A stretch of 64,000 nucleotides of DNA, from the NCBI GenBank assembly GCA_028726465.1, contig JAQYQB010000012.1, positions 307,892 to 371,891 of the forward strand, in the 5' to 3' direction. Made by a program: the position numbers and the translations under genes. Below, piece after piece: positions 26,118 through 34,528 of the stretch. The DNA comes from Mycobacteriaceae bacterium. Its GTDB lineage: Bacteria > Actinomycetota > Actinomycetes > Mycobacteriales > Mycobacteriaceae. The notes under the pieces were generated by a model that ran no database searches, was not told the DNA's origin, and worked only from the letters and a program-made list of their open reading frames with translations. Positions within the stretch are counted from its first letter, which is position 1; each line of letters opens with the position of its first letter.

Positions 26118-27233
26118 ATGGCGTTAATGCAAGCAACAGACGCAACTGGTCACCGCCCGGCCCAGCCTGTCACGAGCGAGGAGAACGCGGGGCTGAAGCA
26201 ACTGGCCATCAAGGACTACCGCTCGCGGGGGCGCCGGAAGGTGGTGGCCATCGTCGGGCTGTTCTTGCTCGCCTTCGTCGCCTTCGTCGTGGCGACCATC
26301 GTCGGCCCCATCGACCTGAGCGTCCACGATCTCTTCCTGGCGCTGACCGGCTCCGACGGGGTGGATCAACGCACGCACACGGTGCTGTGGCAGCTGCGCC
26401 TGCCGGCCTCTGTCATGGCGCTGCTGGTCGGCGCGGCCCTCGGCCTGTCCGGGGCCTTCATGCAGACCATCCTGGATAACCCCCTGGCCGAGCCTTTCAC
26501 CCTGGGCATTTCCGCGGCGGCGGCCTTCGGCGCGGCGTTTTCCATCGTGATGGGCTGGACCATCTTGGCCAACCCGCAGTTCAACCTCGCGCTGCTGACC
26601 TCCGTCTCGGCGCTGCTGGCGGTCGTCGTCGTGGCCGCGGCATCCCTCTGGCGGGGCGCCAGCGCGGAGGTCATGATCTTGCTGGGCATCGCTCTGTCCT
26701 TCTTCTTCCAGGCCCTGCTGTCGCTGATGCAATACGGCGCCTCCACGGAAGCTTTGCAACAGATCGTCTTCTGGACCATGGGCTCCATGCAGCGGGCCAA
26801 CTGGACCTCCAATGGCATCATCGGCGTGGTCCTGCTCCTGGCCCTCCCCTACGCGGCCGCCAGCGCGTGGAAGCTCACGGCGCTGCGCCTGGGCGACGAC
26901 CGGGCGGCATCGTTGGGCGTTAACGTCAAGGCCCTGCGGATTGCGACCCTGGTGGTCGCCTCGGTCTTGGCCGCCGCGGCCGTGGCCTTCGCCGGGATCA
27001 TCGGCTTCATCGGCCTGGTGGGCCCGCACATCGCCCGCATGCTGGTGGGTGAGGACCAGGCCTTCTTCCTGCCCGCCTCGGTCGCCTCCGGCGCGGTCCT
27101 GATGACCGTGGCTTATGCGGTCTCCATCTCGATCGTGCCCGGCGTCGCCATCCCAATCGGCATCATCACTGCCCTGGTGGGCGTGCCCTTCTTCGTTTTC
27201 CTCATCTTCTCGCGGCGGAAGGGAAGGAGCTAA
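26118..27233 (+). CDS. FecCD-family iron-siderophore ABC permease
   Basis: A 371-residue membrane protein with about 9-10 transmembrane helices from residue 45 onward. It carries the typical FecCD features: LRLPASVMALLVGAALGLSG, FMQTILDNPLAEPFTLGIS, GAWxG-equivalent FWTMGSMQRANW and the coupling loop FIGLVGPHIARMLVG. It imports the ferric complex bound by the lipoprotein. A 40-residue charged N-terminal extension precedes the first helix. Only one permease gene is present, so the protein probably forms a homodimer. Confidence 0.92.
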   Translation: MALMQATDATGHRPAQPVTSEENAGLKQLAIKDYRSRGRRKVVAIVGLFLLAFVAFVVATIVGPIDLSVHDLFLALTGSDGVDQRTHTVLWQLRLPASVMALLVGAALGLSGAFMQTILDNPLAEPFTLGISAAAAFGAAFSIVMGWTILANPQFNLALLTSVSALLAVVVVAAASLWRGASAEVMILLGIALSFFFQALLSLMQYGASTEALQQIVFWTMGSMQRANWTSNGIIGVVLLLALPYAAASAWKLTALRLGDDRAASLGVNVKALRIATLVVASVLAAAAVAFAGIIGFIGLVGPHIARMLVGEDQAFFLPASVASGAVLMTVAYAVSISIVPGVAIPIGIITALVGVPFFVFLIFSRRKGRS

Positions 27234-27235
27234 CC

Positions 27236-27994
27236 ATGGCAATCACGGTTGAAAACCTCACTTTCCGCTACGGCAAGCACACCATCTTGGACGGCATGTC
27301 CTTCGGGCCGCTGAAGGAAGGCCGGGTAACCGGGCTGCTGGGCCCGAACGCGGCCGGCAAGTCCACGCTGCTCAACACCATCGCCGGGCTCAAGCAGCCG
27401 GCGGACGGCCAGGTGCACCTGACCCGCGGGGAAACCGAGTTGGGCAAGAAAGAGCGCCGCACGGCTATCGGCTACGTGCCCCAGGACATCCTGTCCACCG
27501 CCTCTCTCACGGCATTCGAAAGCCTCATGGTCACCGCCCGGCGCAGCCACCGCCCCGGGGTCGAGCCCGTCCAGGCCAGCGCCGACACCCTTGAGCTGCT
27601 CGGCATCACCTACCTGGCCGACCGCCTGGTCTCCCAGATGTCCGGCGGCCAGCGCCAGCTGGTCAGCGTCGCGCAGGTCTTGGTGGGCAACCCCGACATC
27701 CTGTTGCTGGACGAGCCGACCTCCGCGCTGGACCTGCGCCACCAGATCAAGCTCCTCAAGGTGGTGCGCGGCACCGTGGCCGACGGCGCGCGCCAAGCCG
27801 TCGTGGCCATCCACGACGTGAACCTGGCCGCTCGCTACTGCGACGACCTGCTGGTCATCAAGGGCGGCAAGGCCCTGGCCCACGGCACCCCGGCCGAGGT
27901 GCTCACGCCGGAGCTCATCGCCGAGGTCTACGGCATCGAGTCCACCATCCTGGATGACGCCGGGACCCCGGTCATCTGCCCGGTGTCGGCCTAG
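27236..27994 (+). CDS. ABC transporter ATP-binding protein (iron-siderophore type)
   Basis: A 252-residue ATPase that powers the FecCD permease. Walker A is GPNAAGKSTLL, the Q-loop YVPQDI, the signature MSGGQRQLVS, Walker B LLLDEPTSALD and the H-loop AIHDVNLAARYCDD. It starts two bases after the permease stop with GGAAGGAG upstream, so the three importer genes form one operon. Confidence 0.93.
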   Translation: MAITVENLTFRYGKHTILDGMSFGPLKEGRVTGLLGPNAAGKSTLLNTIAGLKQPADGQVHLTRGETELGKKERRTAIGYVPQDILSTASLTAFESLMVTARRSHRPGVEPVQASADTLELLGITYLADRLVSQMSGGQRQLVSVAQVLVGNPDILLLDEPTSALDLRHQIKLLKVVRGTVADGARQAVVAIHDVNLAARYCDDLLVIKGGKALAHGTPAEVLTPELIAEVYGIESTILDDAGTPVICPVSA

Positions 27995-28071
27995 GCCTCC
28001 CGGCGGGCCCGCGGGCGCTAGCCAAGACGCGCTTACACTGGAAGGCATACCACTCGTTCAAGGAGGTTTGT

Positions 28072-28941
28072 ATGTCTGAATTGCTCGTCTTGCTGCACCA
28101 GAAGGAAGAAATCGTGGCCGTGGATACTGCGACGGGATCCGCGCGCACGGTGGTGGAAAGCACCGGCGGTGGGCCCGACGGTATCGCGTTGGCCGAAGGA
28201 TATATCTTCTACTCCACGATGGGCACCCCGCGCCCCAACGGCACCCAGGAGGGGGATTATTCCTCCCCGGACGGCGGCATCCACCGCGTCGCCTTCGACG
28301 GCACCGCCGCCACCGGCCCGGTCGAAGACCTCGTCGCTACGGATGACGCGCGCTTTACCACCGGCAAGCAACTGATTTACGCCGACGGCGCGCTCTACGT
28401 GGGCGACCGCGAAGGCCACAAGGTCTGGCGGGTGACTGACCCGGCGGGCGCTGCCCAGCTGGAGCAGCTAGTGGCCACCGACCCCGCCGGCAGCTGGCGG
28501 ACCACCCCGGTCGGCGTGGCCGTGCACGACGGCACGCTGTACTGGACGCAAAAGGGCCCGTCGAAGGGCGGCCACGGCAGCATCCACGCCGCCGAACTAA
28601 CGCAGCTGGGCGCCGACGCCGTCGATCCGGGAAGCACCCTGGTGGACGGCCTGCCCGAGCCCATCGATCTGGCCGTGGTGGGCGACTATATGTACTGGAC
28701 CGACCGCGGCGCGGAGCCGGACGGCAACTCCCTCAACCGCGCTCCCCTGGCGGATCTGAGCCAGGTCGAGGTCGTGGTGCGCGGCCTGCACGAGGCCATC
28801 GGGCTGGCCCTGGACCCGGCAGGCTCCGCGGTCTGGGTCAGCGACCTGTCCGGCACCATCTACCGCGTCGACACCGAAACATCCGAGGCCACGGCCGTCG
28901 CCCACCTGGATACCCCGGCCACCGGCATCGTCTTCGTCTAA
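28072..28941 (+). CDS. Beta-propeller (YWTD/NHL/SMP-30-like) protein
   Basis: A 289-residue protein made of repeated beta-propeller-type units such as VDTATGSARTVVE, GPDGIALAEGYIFYSTMG, GALYVGDREGHKVWRV, GDYMYWTDRG and SAVWVSDLSGTIYRVDTETS. The YWTD-like pattern is reminiscent of LDL-receptor-type propellers and of SMP-30 lactonases, but I see no complete catalytic site. There is no signal peptide. An AAGGAGG Shine-Dalgarno sequence precedes the ATG. It follows the iron importer by 77 bp and may be co-transcribed; a role in iron handling is only an inference from position. Confidence 0.7.
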   Translation: MSELLVLLHQKEEIVAVDTATGSARTVVESTGGGPDGIALAEGYIFYSTMGTPRPNGTQEGDYSSPDGGIHRVAFDGTAATGPVEDLVATDDARFTTGKQLIYADGALYVGDREGHKVWRVTDPAGAAQLEQLVATDPAGSWRTTPVGVAVHDGTLYWTQKGPSKGGHGSIHAAELTQLGADAVDPGSTLVDGLPEPIDLAVVGDYMYWTDRGAEPDGNSLNRAPLADLSQVEVVVRGLHEAIGLALDPAGSAVWVSDLSGTIYRVDTETSEATAVAHLDTPATGIVFV

Positions 28942-29020
28942 CCAGCCGACCCACGAGGAGGCCGGCTGGGCTACGGGGACGCCGGCTGGCCCGCGAGGGC
29001 AGGAAAAATTTTCAATCGAG

Positions 29021-29088
29021 CTTGTTCCTTTTGTAGAAAAGCGCAAACTTAGACAGTTAAGTTTTCGTGTTTTTCGAAAAGGGACAAG
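29021..29088. repeat. Long AT-rich imperfect hairpin between convergent genes
   Basis: CTTGTTCCTTTT at 29021-29032 pairs with AAAAGGGACAAG at 29077-29088 (one T-G pair). Inside these arms, AAAA pairs with TTTT and AAACTTA with TAAGTTT, so that almost the whole 68 bases can fold into one stem with a short GACAG-containing loop. It probably acts as a terminator for the two convergent genes but is unusually long and AT-rich for this genome. Confidence 0.55.
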
Positions 29089-29110
29089 ATCTCATGCAAC
29101 AACAGCGGGC

Positions 29111-29866
29111 TTAGCGAGCCAGGGCGGTCTCCCAGAAGCCGGCAGAAGCCAGCATGCAGGCCGCGCCGAAGAAGACCTGGCCCTCCTCCGGAACCTCGCC
29201 GGTCAGTAGCAGTGGGAGGTTGCCCGCCGGGGTGGCCAGGGTAGCGACTACGAATTCGTTGCCGGTCAGCTGGTTGGTGCGCTTCTGCGCGCTGCGGATG
29301 ACCCCGCCGAGGCGGGCGAAGGGGTTGACATTGCCCGGGTGGAAGTCGCGGTAGAAACGCTCGGTCGACGGCGAATAGAGCATGGACGGCTCGGCGGCAT
29401 CGTAGGCGTCTTTGGACTCGCGCCAGCTTTCCACCGAGTCGTACAGCGTGTAGTCGGTGCCGGCCGCGGCCATGCGTAGCTCGGTGGCGCGCAGCTTGCG
29501 CCCGCCCGCAGGATTGCCGGCGGGCAGGGCGAAGGCCTCGTCCGAGGCGGCGGCGAACTGGTTGAAGACTTCCCCGTCGCCGGCGCGGCGTAGCTCCACC
29601 AGCGACAGGTAGGGGCTGACGCGGTAGGTGGACGCGTCGACCGTGTTGTCGGAGCGGAAGCCCGGCAGGGTGGCCCATTCGCCCTCGTACTGCAGCGCGG
29701 TCATGCGCGCGCCGGAGGGATCCTGGTAGGTCATGGCGGCGTCGAAGCCGTCGACCGGGATGGTCCGCTGCCCCGGGGCCTCCTGGATGAGCTCCAGCAG
29801 CTCGTCGAAATCACCGAATTCGAAACCCAGGGCGGCATAGACCTGGGCCATGGCCTCCTCGCCCAT
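29111..29866 (-). CDS. Conserved hypothetical protein, coupled to an AcuI-type reductase
   Basis: A 251-residue protein without signal peptide or membrane helix. I do not recognise a family. Visible features are an acidic N-terminal helix (FGDFDELLELIQEAPG), a middle segment with many Ala/Glu and RVSPYLSLVELRRAG, and a hydrophobic C-terminal stretch ACMLASAGFWETALAR. Its ATG overlaps the stop codon of the upstream oxidoreductase gene by one base (TAATG), so the two are translationally coupled and may work together. The whole length is open and codon use looks normal, so I consider it a real gene. Confidence 0.65.
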   Translation of the reverse strand: MGEEAMAQVYAALGFEFGDFDELLELIQEAPGQRTIPVDGFDAAMTYQDPSGARMTALQYEGEWATLPGFRSDNTVDASTYRVSPYLSLVELRRAGDGEVFNQFAAASDEAFALPAGNPAGGRKLRATELRMAAAGTDYTLYDSVESWRESKDAYDAAEPSMLYSPSTERFYRDFHPGNVNPFARLGGVIRSAQKRTNQLTGNEFVVATLATPAGNLPLLLTGEVPEEGQVFFGAACMLASAGFWETALAR

Positions 29867-30855
29867 TAGAGCTCCACCACCGTGCGGCCGTGGCGGGTGC
29901 CGGCCAGCAGGGCCTCGCCCGCGTCGGCGACCTTATCGATGCCGATGGTCGTCGTCAGGCTGTCGAAGACCTCGACCGGCAGCTTGTCCGCCAGCAGGTC
30001 CCAGGCGCGCTGGCGGTAATCCAGCGGGGCGTCGACCGAGTTCACGCCGGCCAGGATGACGTTGCGCAGGATGAACGGCAGCACGGTGGTCTCCAGCTTG
30101 GGGCTGGCGGCCATGCCCGTGGAGGCGACCACGCCGCCCCAGGTGACCTGCGCCAAGACGTTGGCCAGGACGTGGGAGCCGGCGGTATCCACCGCGCCGG
30201 CAAACCGGGCCTTTTGCAGCGGCTTGCCGGCCTCCGAAAACTCTGCGCGGTCCAGCACCTCGTCCGCGCCGAGGCGGCGCAGGTAGTCGCCGTGTTCTTC
30301 CACGCGGCCGGTCAGGGCGGTGACGGAAAAGCCCAGCTGCTTGAGCAGTACGACCGCAATCGAACCCACGCCGCCGGTAGCGCCCGTGACCAGGATCCGC
30401 GGCGAATCCTCGGGAGAAAGACCGTGGTCCAGCAGGGAGTTCACGCAGAGCGCGGCCGTGTAGCCGGCCGTGCCGATGGCCGCGGCCTGCGCCAGGCTGA
30501 AGGCCTCCGGGACGGCGACGGTGGCCTCCGCGCGCACGCGCTGGCGGTCGGTGTAACCGCCGTGGCGGAACTCGCCCAGGCCGTCGCCGTTGCAGACGAC
30601 CTGGTCGCCCGGGTTGAAGCGCTCCGAGTCGGACTCTTCCACGGTGCCGACCACGTCGATGCCGGGAACCAGCGGGTTGGTGCGCATCACGCCCTTGTCC
30701 CCGTTAAGGGCCATGGCGTCCTTGTAGTTCAGGGAAGAGTGGCTGACTGCGACTACGACGTCACCTTCGGTGTTGACCGAGCTCTGCTCGGAATCCTGCG
30801 AGTGTTGGACGGAGCCGTCATCGTTGCGAGTTACCCAAATAGTCATGTCCGCCAT
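29866..30855 (-). CDS. AcuI/YhdH-type acrylyl-CoA reductase-like oxidoreductase
   Basis: A 329-residue NADPH-dependent medium-chain dehydrogenase of the YhdH/AcuI group, which reduces acrylyl-CoA or related enoyl compounds. Seen: SLNYKDAMALNG, PLVPGIDVVGTVE, the Rossmann motif VTGATGGVGSIAVVLLKQLG and DTAGSHVLANVLAQ; the Zn-binding residues of alcohol dehydrogenases are absent, as in this group. The start at 30855 (MADMTIWV) is most plausible; another ATG lies three codons later. It is divergent from the VanZ-family gene. Confidence 0.85.
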   Translation of the reverse strand: MADMTIWVTRNDDGSVQHSQDSEQSSVNTEGDVVVAVSHSSLNYKDAMALNGDKGVMRTNPLVPGIDVVGTVEESDSERFNPGDQVVCNGDGLGEFRHGGYTDRQRVRAEATVAVPEAFSLAQAAAIGTAGYTAALCVNSLLDHGLSPEDSPRILVTGATGGVGSIAVVLLKQLGFSVTALTGRVEEHGDYLRRLGADEVLDRAEFSEAGKPLQKARFAGAVDTAGSHVLANVLAQVTWGGVVASTGMAASPKLETTVLPFILRNVILAGVNSVDAPLDYRQRAWDLLADKLPVEVFDSLTTTIGIDKVADAGEALLAGTRHGRTVVEL

Positions 30856-30970
30856 GTTATGCGCCCCACGGCTAAACTGCATTGTTAGAACCGACACCCT
30901 CGGGGAGGACTCAGGTTCCTGCCAGTGTCTCCCCTCCCGATTAGCAGGGCGGGTGGCTACGGTAGAGGAC

Positions 30971-31531
30971 ATGTCAGCCAACTACCGCCTCGCCGTTGCC
31001 GAGCCCACCGCCGCTCGGCCGCGTCGTGCTGGGCGCGGGCGGATGGCCCTCAGCTTCGCTGTCATCCTCGCGATGGTGGGGCTGGTGACCTTGGCCAAGC
31101 CGTGGATCGAAATCCCCGGCCTTATTAACGGTTCGGCGCACGCGATCCGCAGCCTGGATCTGCAATTCCTGGATGGCTGGGAGACCCCGCCCATCTGGTA
31201 CGGGCCGTACACCAATACCTTCGGCAATATCTTGCTGTTCGTGCCGGTGGGCGCCGCCTTCTACACGCTGACGCGCGGCACCGGCCGGGCGGTGCTATTG
31301 GGCCTGGCCACCAGCCTGAGCATCGAAATCATCCAGTACATCTTCGCCCTCGGCTACAGCGACGTCGACGACCTGCTGTTCAACACCATCGGCGCAGCAC
31401 TCGGCGGCATCTGGTTCGCCCGTTGCGACCACGCGGCCCGGACCCGCCTGTTGTGGCGCCTGACGCTGATAGGCGCCATCGTCACCGCGTTGATGCTCGC
31501 CGCCTTGGGCTTTACCTTCCTGCGCGGCTAA
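30971..31531 (+). CDS. VanZ-family membrane protein
   Basis: A 186-residue membrane protein with about four or five helices. The VanZ pattern is NTFGNILLFVPVGAAFY, followed by SLSIEIIQYIFALG and YSDVDDLLFNTIGAALGG. VanZ itself gives low-level teicoplanin resistance by an unclear mechanism; the function of most family members is unknown. A possible -10 box (TACGGT) lies seven bases before the ATG with no Shine-Dalgarno, so the mRNA may be leaderless. A second VanZ-like gene occurs downstream of dnaB. Its end overlaps the convergent monooxygenase gene by four bases. Confidence 0.85.
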   Translation: MSANYRLAVAEPTAARPRRAGRGRMALSFAVILAMVGLVTLAKPWIEIPGLINGSAHAIRSLDLQFLDGWETPPIWYGPYTNTFGNILLFVPVGAAFYTLTRGTGRAVLLGLATSLSIEIIQYIFALGYSDVDDLLFNTIGAALGGIWFARCDHAARTRLLWRLTLIGAIVTALMLAALGFTFLRG

Positions 31532-32550
31532 GCGCGGACGATCTTCTCGACCGCGGCGGCGGTCTGCTTAGCAAACGGCGAGACCCCCGTGATGGTGGCC
31601 GAGCCGGGGCCGGTCCAGCTGCCGTAACCCACCAGGAAAAGGCCGGGCACCTGGGCCTTGCCCTCGGCGACCAGGTGCCGGATGGGACCCAGGGCCGGGC
31701 GGAAGCCCGTGCACCAGATGAGGTGGTCGTGGTCGAGCTCGTCCAGCCGTCCGAAGATGGGTTGGGCGACCAGGCGCCCGGCATCGCGCGCCGCCTTGAC
31801 CGGCGGGACCATGACGATATCGCCGAGGGAAGACTCCGAACCCGGATCGGGGCGGCCCTCCTTCTGGGCCAGCAGCCGCGCGCGGCTGTGGTGGAAGAGA
31901 TCCCGGCCGTCGATGTTGTCCGGCATCCAGCGCGGCGGCCGGTGCGTAAACCAGTCCACTTGGGCCGCAGTGTCCAGCAGGTCCGCAGCAATTTGCGCGC
32001 CGGAATTGGCCCCGCCCACCACGGCCACGCGCGCGCCGGCAAAGGGGGAAGCACCCGGGTACCACGCCGAATGCCACTGCTTGCCGCGGAAGTGCCCGGG
32101 ATAAAAAGGGATAAACGGGCTGGACCACGTGCCGGTCGCGGCCACGACGGTGCGGGCGGCAACCGTCGGGGCATCGCCGCCGCGGAGGGCCACCACGAAA
32201 TGATCCCTGGCGTCCTCACTGTGGTTATCCCCGTGGCCCTCGCCGTGGTGGTCGACCCGCGTGACGGTGACCGGGCGGATTACCGGCAGGTCGTAGCGCT
32301 TTTCGTAGGCGCGCAGGTAGTCCACCACGTGGCTGGCCGGCGGGTAGCCGGGGTAGGCGGGCATCGGCATGCCCGGCAGGTTCGAGGCCGTCGCCGGGCT
32401 GAACAGGTGCAGCGAATCCCAGGTGTGCTGCCAGGCCCCGCCCGGGGCGGGCTCGGCGTCGAGGATGCGGAAATCGAGGCCGCGCTTGCGCAGGTAGTAG
32501 CCGCAGGCGAGCCCGGATTGCCCGCCGCCGATAACGAGACAGTCCAGCAT
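31528..32550 (-). CDS. FAD-dependent monooxygenase-like oxidoreductase
   Basis: A 340-residue flavoprotein of the YczJ/CzcO-FMO type. It has the FAD-binding dinucleotide motif VIGGGQSGLACGYYL at residues 6-20, a second NAD(P)-binding motif VVGGANSGAQIAADL and ATGTWSSPF and a C-terminal GYGSWTGPGSATITG. The ATG overlaps the stop of the response regulator gene (TAATG), so it is translationally coupled to the chrSA-like operon. Family members oxygenate small molecules or transport-related substrates; a heme-linked role here is inference from position only. Confidence 0.8.
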   Translation of the reverse strand: MLDCLVIGGGQSGLACGYYLRKRGLDFRILDAEPAPGGAWQHTWDSLHLFSPATASNLPGMPMPAYPGYPPASHVVDYLRAYEKRYDLPVIRPVTVTRVDHHGEGHGDNHSEDARDHFVVALRGGDAPTVAARTVVAATGTWSSPFIPFYPGHFRGKQWHSAWYPGASPFAGARVAVVGGANSGAQIAADLLDTAAQVDWFTHRPPRWMPDNIDGRDLFHHSRARLLAQKEGRPDPGSESSLGDIVMVPPVKAARDAGRLVAQPIFGRLDELDHDHLIWCTGFRPALGPIRHLVAEGKAQVPGLFLVGYGSWTGPGSATITGVSPFAKQTAAAVEKIVRA

Positions 32551-33155
32551 TAGATGAGCTTCAATTCCTGCGCCCGGTGGATGGCCGCGGTGCGGGTGTC
32601 CACGCCTAGCTTCTGATAGATGTGAATCAGGTGCGTTTTCACCGTCGCCACGGAGATAAACAGCTGGCTGGCCAGCTCCTTGTTGGACACGCCCGTGGCC
32701 AGCGCGCGCAAGATCTCAATCTCCCGGGCCGACAGCGCCTGCTGCCCGCGGCCCAGCCGGTCGGCGAGCATCCCGGCGACCTCCGGGGACAGCGTGCGGC
32801 GCCCGGCGGCCGTGTCCAGCACCGCCTGGTGGAGCTCCTCTTCCGGCGAGTCCTTCAACAGGTAACCGCGGGCGCCGGCCTCCAAGGCGGCGACGATATC
32901 GGCCTCCGTGTCATAGGTGGTCAGGATGAGCACCGGCGGCCCGCCGCGCTCCACCACCCGCTGGGTGGCTGTAATACCGTCCACGCCGGGCATCTGGATA
33001 TCGCAGACGATGACCTCCACCTGCGGGTCTAAGTCATCGACCGCGGAGCCGTCCGCGCCCTCGGCCACGACCTCGATGTCGTCGAAGCTGTCCAAAATGG
33101 CGCGCAGGCCCGCGCGGACCACGGGGTGATCATCAATCAGCATCACTGCCACCAT
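32550..33155 (-). CDS. chrA: NarL-family response regulator, ChrA-like
   Basis: A 201-residue response regulator. Receiver domain (1-120) with the acidic pair LIDDHPVVR, phosphoacceptor Asp52 in VCDIQMPG and the Lys in LLKDSPEEE; C-terminal LuxR helix-turn-helix (about 138-195) with LSAREIEILRALATG and ELASQLFISVATVKTHL. Given the adjoining six-helix kinase and the divergent HrtBA-type exporter, it corresponds to ChrA (or the paralogous HrrA) of corynebacteria, which switches on the heme exporter when heme is in excess. It starts 47 bp after the kinase gene. Confidence 0.82.
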   Translation of the reverse strand: MVAVMLIDDHPVVRAGLRAILDSFDDIEVVAEGADGSAVDDLDPQVEVIVCDIQMPGVDGITATQRVVERGGPPVLILTTYDTEADIVAALEAGARGYLLKDSPEEELHQAVLDTAAGRRTLSPEVAGMLADRLGRGQQALSAREIEILRALATGVSNKELASQLFISVATVKTHLIHIYQKLGVDTRTAAIHRAQELKLI

Positions 33156-33202
33156 GGTGCTCGTCCTCCTCGTCTAATCGTGCGTCCGCGTCCGGAGCGC
33201 TC

Positions 33203-34417
33203 CTACTGTGTGCCCGTTTCTGCCGGGCCGGGGCGCTGGGACTCGGCCGCGTGCTGGCTGGTCAGGGGAATGCAGACTGCCAGGGCGGTGCCGGCGGCGC
33301 CGGTGGATTCTAGGCTCAGGCTACCTCCTAAGTCCTCCACGCGGCGGGCCAGCCCGCGCAGCCCGTAGCCGAAGCGCCCGTCGGTCCCGTCGCCGTCATC
33401 GACGACGTCGACGGTCACGGCGTCCGCAAACAACCCCAGGGTGACCACGGCGCGGGAGGCGTGGGCGTGCTTGACCACGTTGTTGAGGCCCTCCTGCACG
33501 CAGCGCAGGGCGGCGGAGAAGACCGGCTCCGGCAGGGCGGCGGCCTGGCCGTGGGTATGCAGCTCAAAGGTGGTGAGCTCCCCCAGCGCCTGGCCCCGCC
33601 GGCGCATCCGCGCCAGCACCTCGGCGGCGGCCTCCGGGAGAGGGCGGGCGGACTCCGGCGCCGTCAGATCCCGCACGAAGCGCCGGGCCTCGGCCAGGTT
33701 TTCGCGGGCCACGGACTCGATGGTGGACAGGCCCTCCTGCGCGCTGCCCGGGGCCTGCGCGCGGGTCGCACGGGCCAGCAGCACGATGGAGTTCAGCCCC
33801 TGGGCCACGGTGTCGTGGATTTCCCGGGATAGGCGCTCGCGCTCCTCCAGCCGGCCGGCCTGGTGCTCCGCGGCGGCGAGCTCCTCGCGCGTGGCCCGCA
33901 GCTGCTCGGCCACCTTCCGGTGGTGATCCGCCTCCCGCGCCAGGGCCCGGTAGGAGTAGTAGATGGCCACGGCGAACAGCGTGCCGATAGCCGGCCCGAT
34001 GGCCGCGGCCACCGTCCAATCCGCCGGGTGGAGCCAGGCCGGCACGAAGGCCGCCACTGCCCAGGCGCCCGCCACCGCTATCAGGCCGGGCGCGGTGGGC
34101 AGCAGGTGCAGGTACAGAAAGGCCAGCGGGAATTCCAGCCACAAAAAGTCCGGCGTGTGGACGACCAACCCGAGCCACAACATGGTCACCAGCACCAACC
34201 AGGTATACCGGGTGGCCCGGCGCAGCGGCACGCCCCGCTTTTCCTGCCAGGTGCCGGCGACGTAGACCACGGCCAACACCCCGGCCAACAGGACGGCGCG
34301 GTAGTCCAAGCGCCCGTCCACGCTGGCGCGCAGCACGCCGAAGCCCAGCAGGAAGGCGAACATGACGTGCAGGCCCACGCGCAGCCCACTCAATACGGAG
34401 TCGAAACCAAACCTCAC
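33203..34417 (-). CDS. chrS: Sensor histidine kinase, ChrS-like
   Basis: A 404-residue kinase with an N-terminal membrane domain of about six helices and no large outer loop (residues 5-180), then a HisKA_3 dimerisation domain with the phosphoacceptor His201 in LSREIHDTVAQGLNS and a HATPase domain (NNVVKHAHASRA, DDGDGTDGRFGYGLRGL). This design, sensing within the membrane, fits the heme sensors ChrS/HrrS. I chose the GTG at 34417 since the upstream part of the open frame crosses the operator region and lacks a start site. Divergent from the hrtB-like gene. Confidence 0.8.
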   Translation of the reverse strand: MRFGFDSVLSGLRVGLHVMFAFLLGFGVLRASVDGRLDYRAVLLAGVLAVVYVAGTWQEKRGVPLRRATRYTWLVLVTMLWLGLVVHTPDFLWLEFPLAFLYLHLLPTAPGLIAVAGAWAVAAFVPAWLHPADWTVAAAIGPAIGTLFAVAIYYSYRALAREADHHRKVAEQLRATREELAAAEHQAGRLEERERLSREIHDTVAQGLNSIVLLARATRAQAPGSAQEGLSTIESVARENLAEARRFVRDLTAPESARPLPEAAAEVLARMRRRGQALGELTTFELHTHGQAAALPEPVFSAALRCVQEGLNNVVKHAHASRAVVTLGLFADAVTVDVVDDGDGTDGRFGYGLRGLARRVEDLGGSLSLESTGAAGTALAVCIPLTSQHAAESQRPGPAETGTQ

Positions 34418-34442
34418 AGCGATCCAAGCTAGTCGGGCGGGA

Positions 34443-34484
34443 GGTTGATTTTCATCAACCAGTCGGTTGACTGGCAAATCAACC
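34443..34484. promoter_or_regulatory. Two tandem inverted repeats in the chrS-hrtB divergent region
   Basis: GGTTGATTTTCATCAACC (34443-34460) is a perfect 7-bp inverted repeat, followed at once by a second copy of the arms, GGTTGA and TCAACC, spaced by eight bases (34465-34484). They lie between chrS (26 bp away) and hrtB (45 bp away) and are likely the response regulator operator. Confidence 0.65.
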
Positions 34485-34528
34485 GCCGCCCCGATTACTT
34501 TCTGAGCTGGGCAAACCATGATGAAGGT

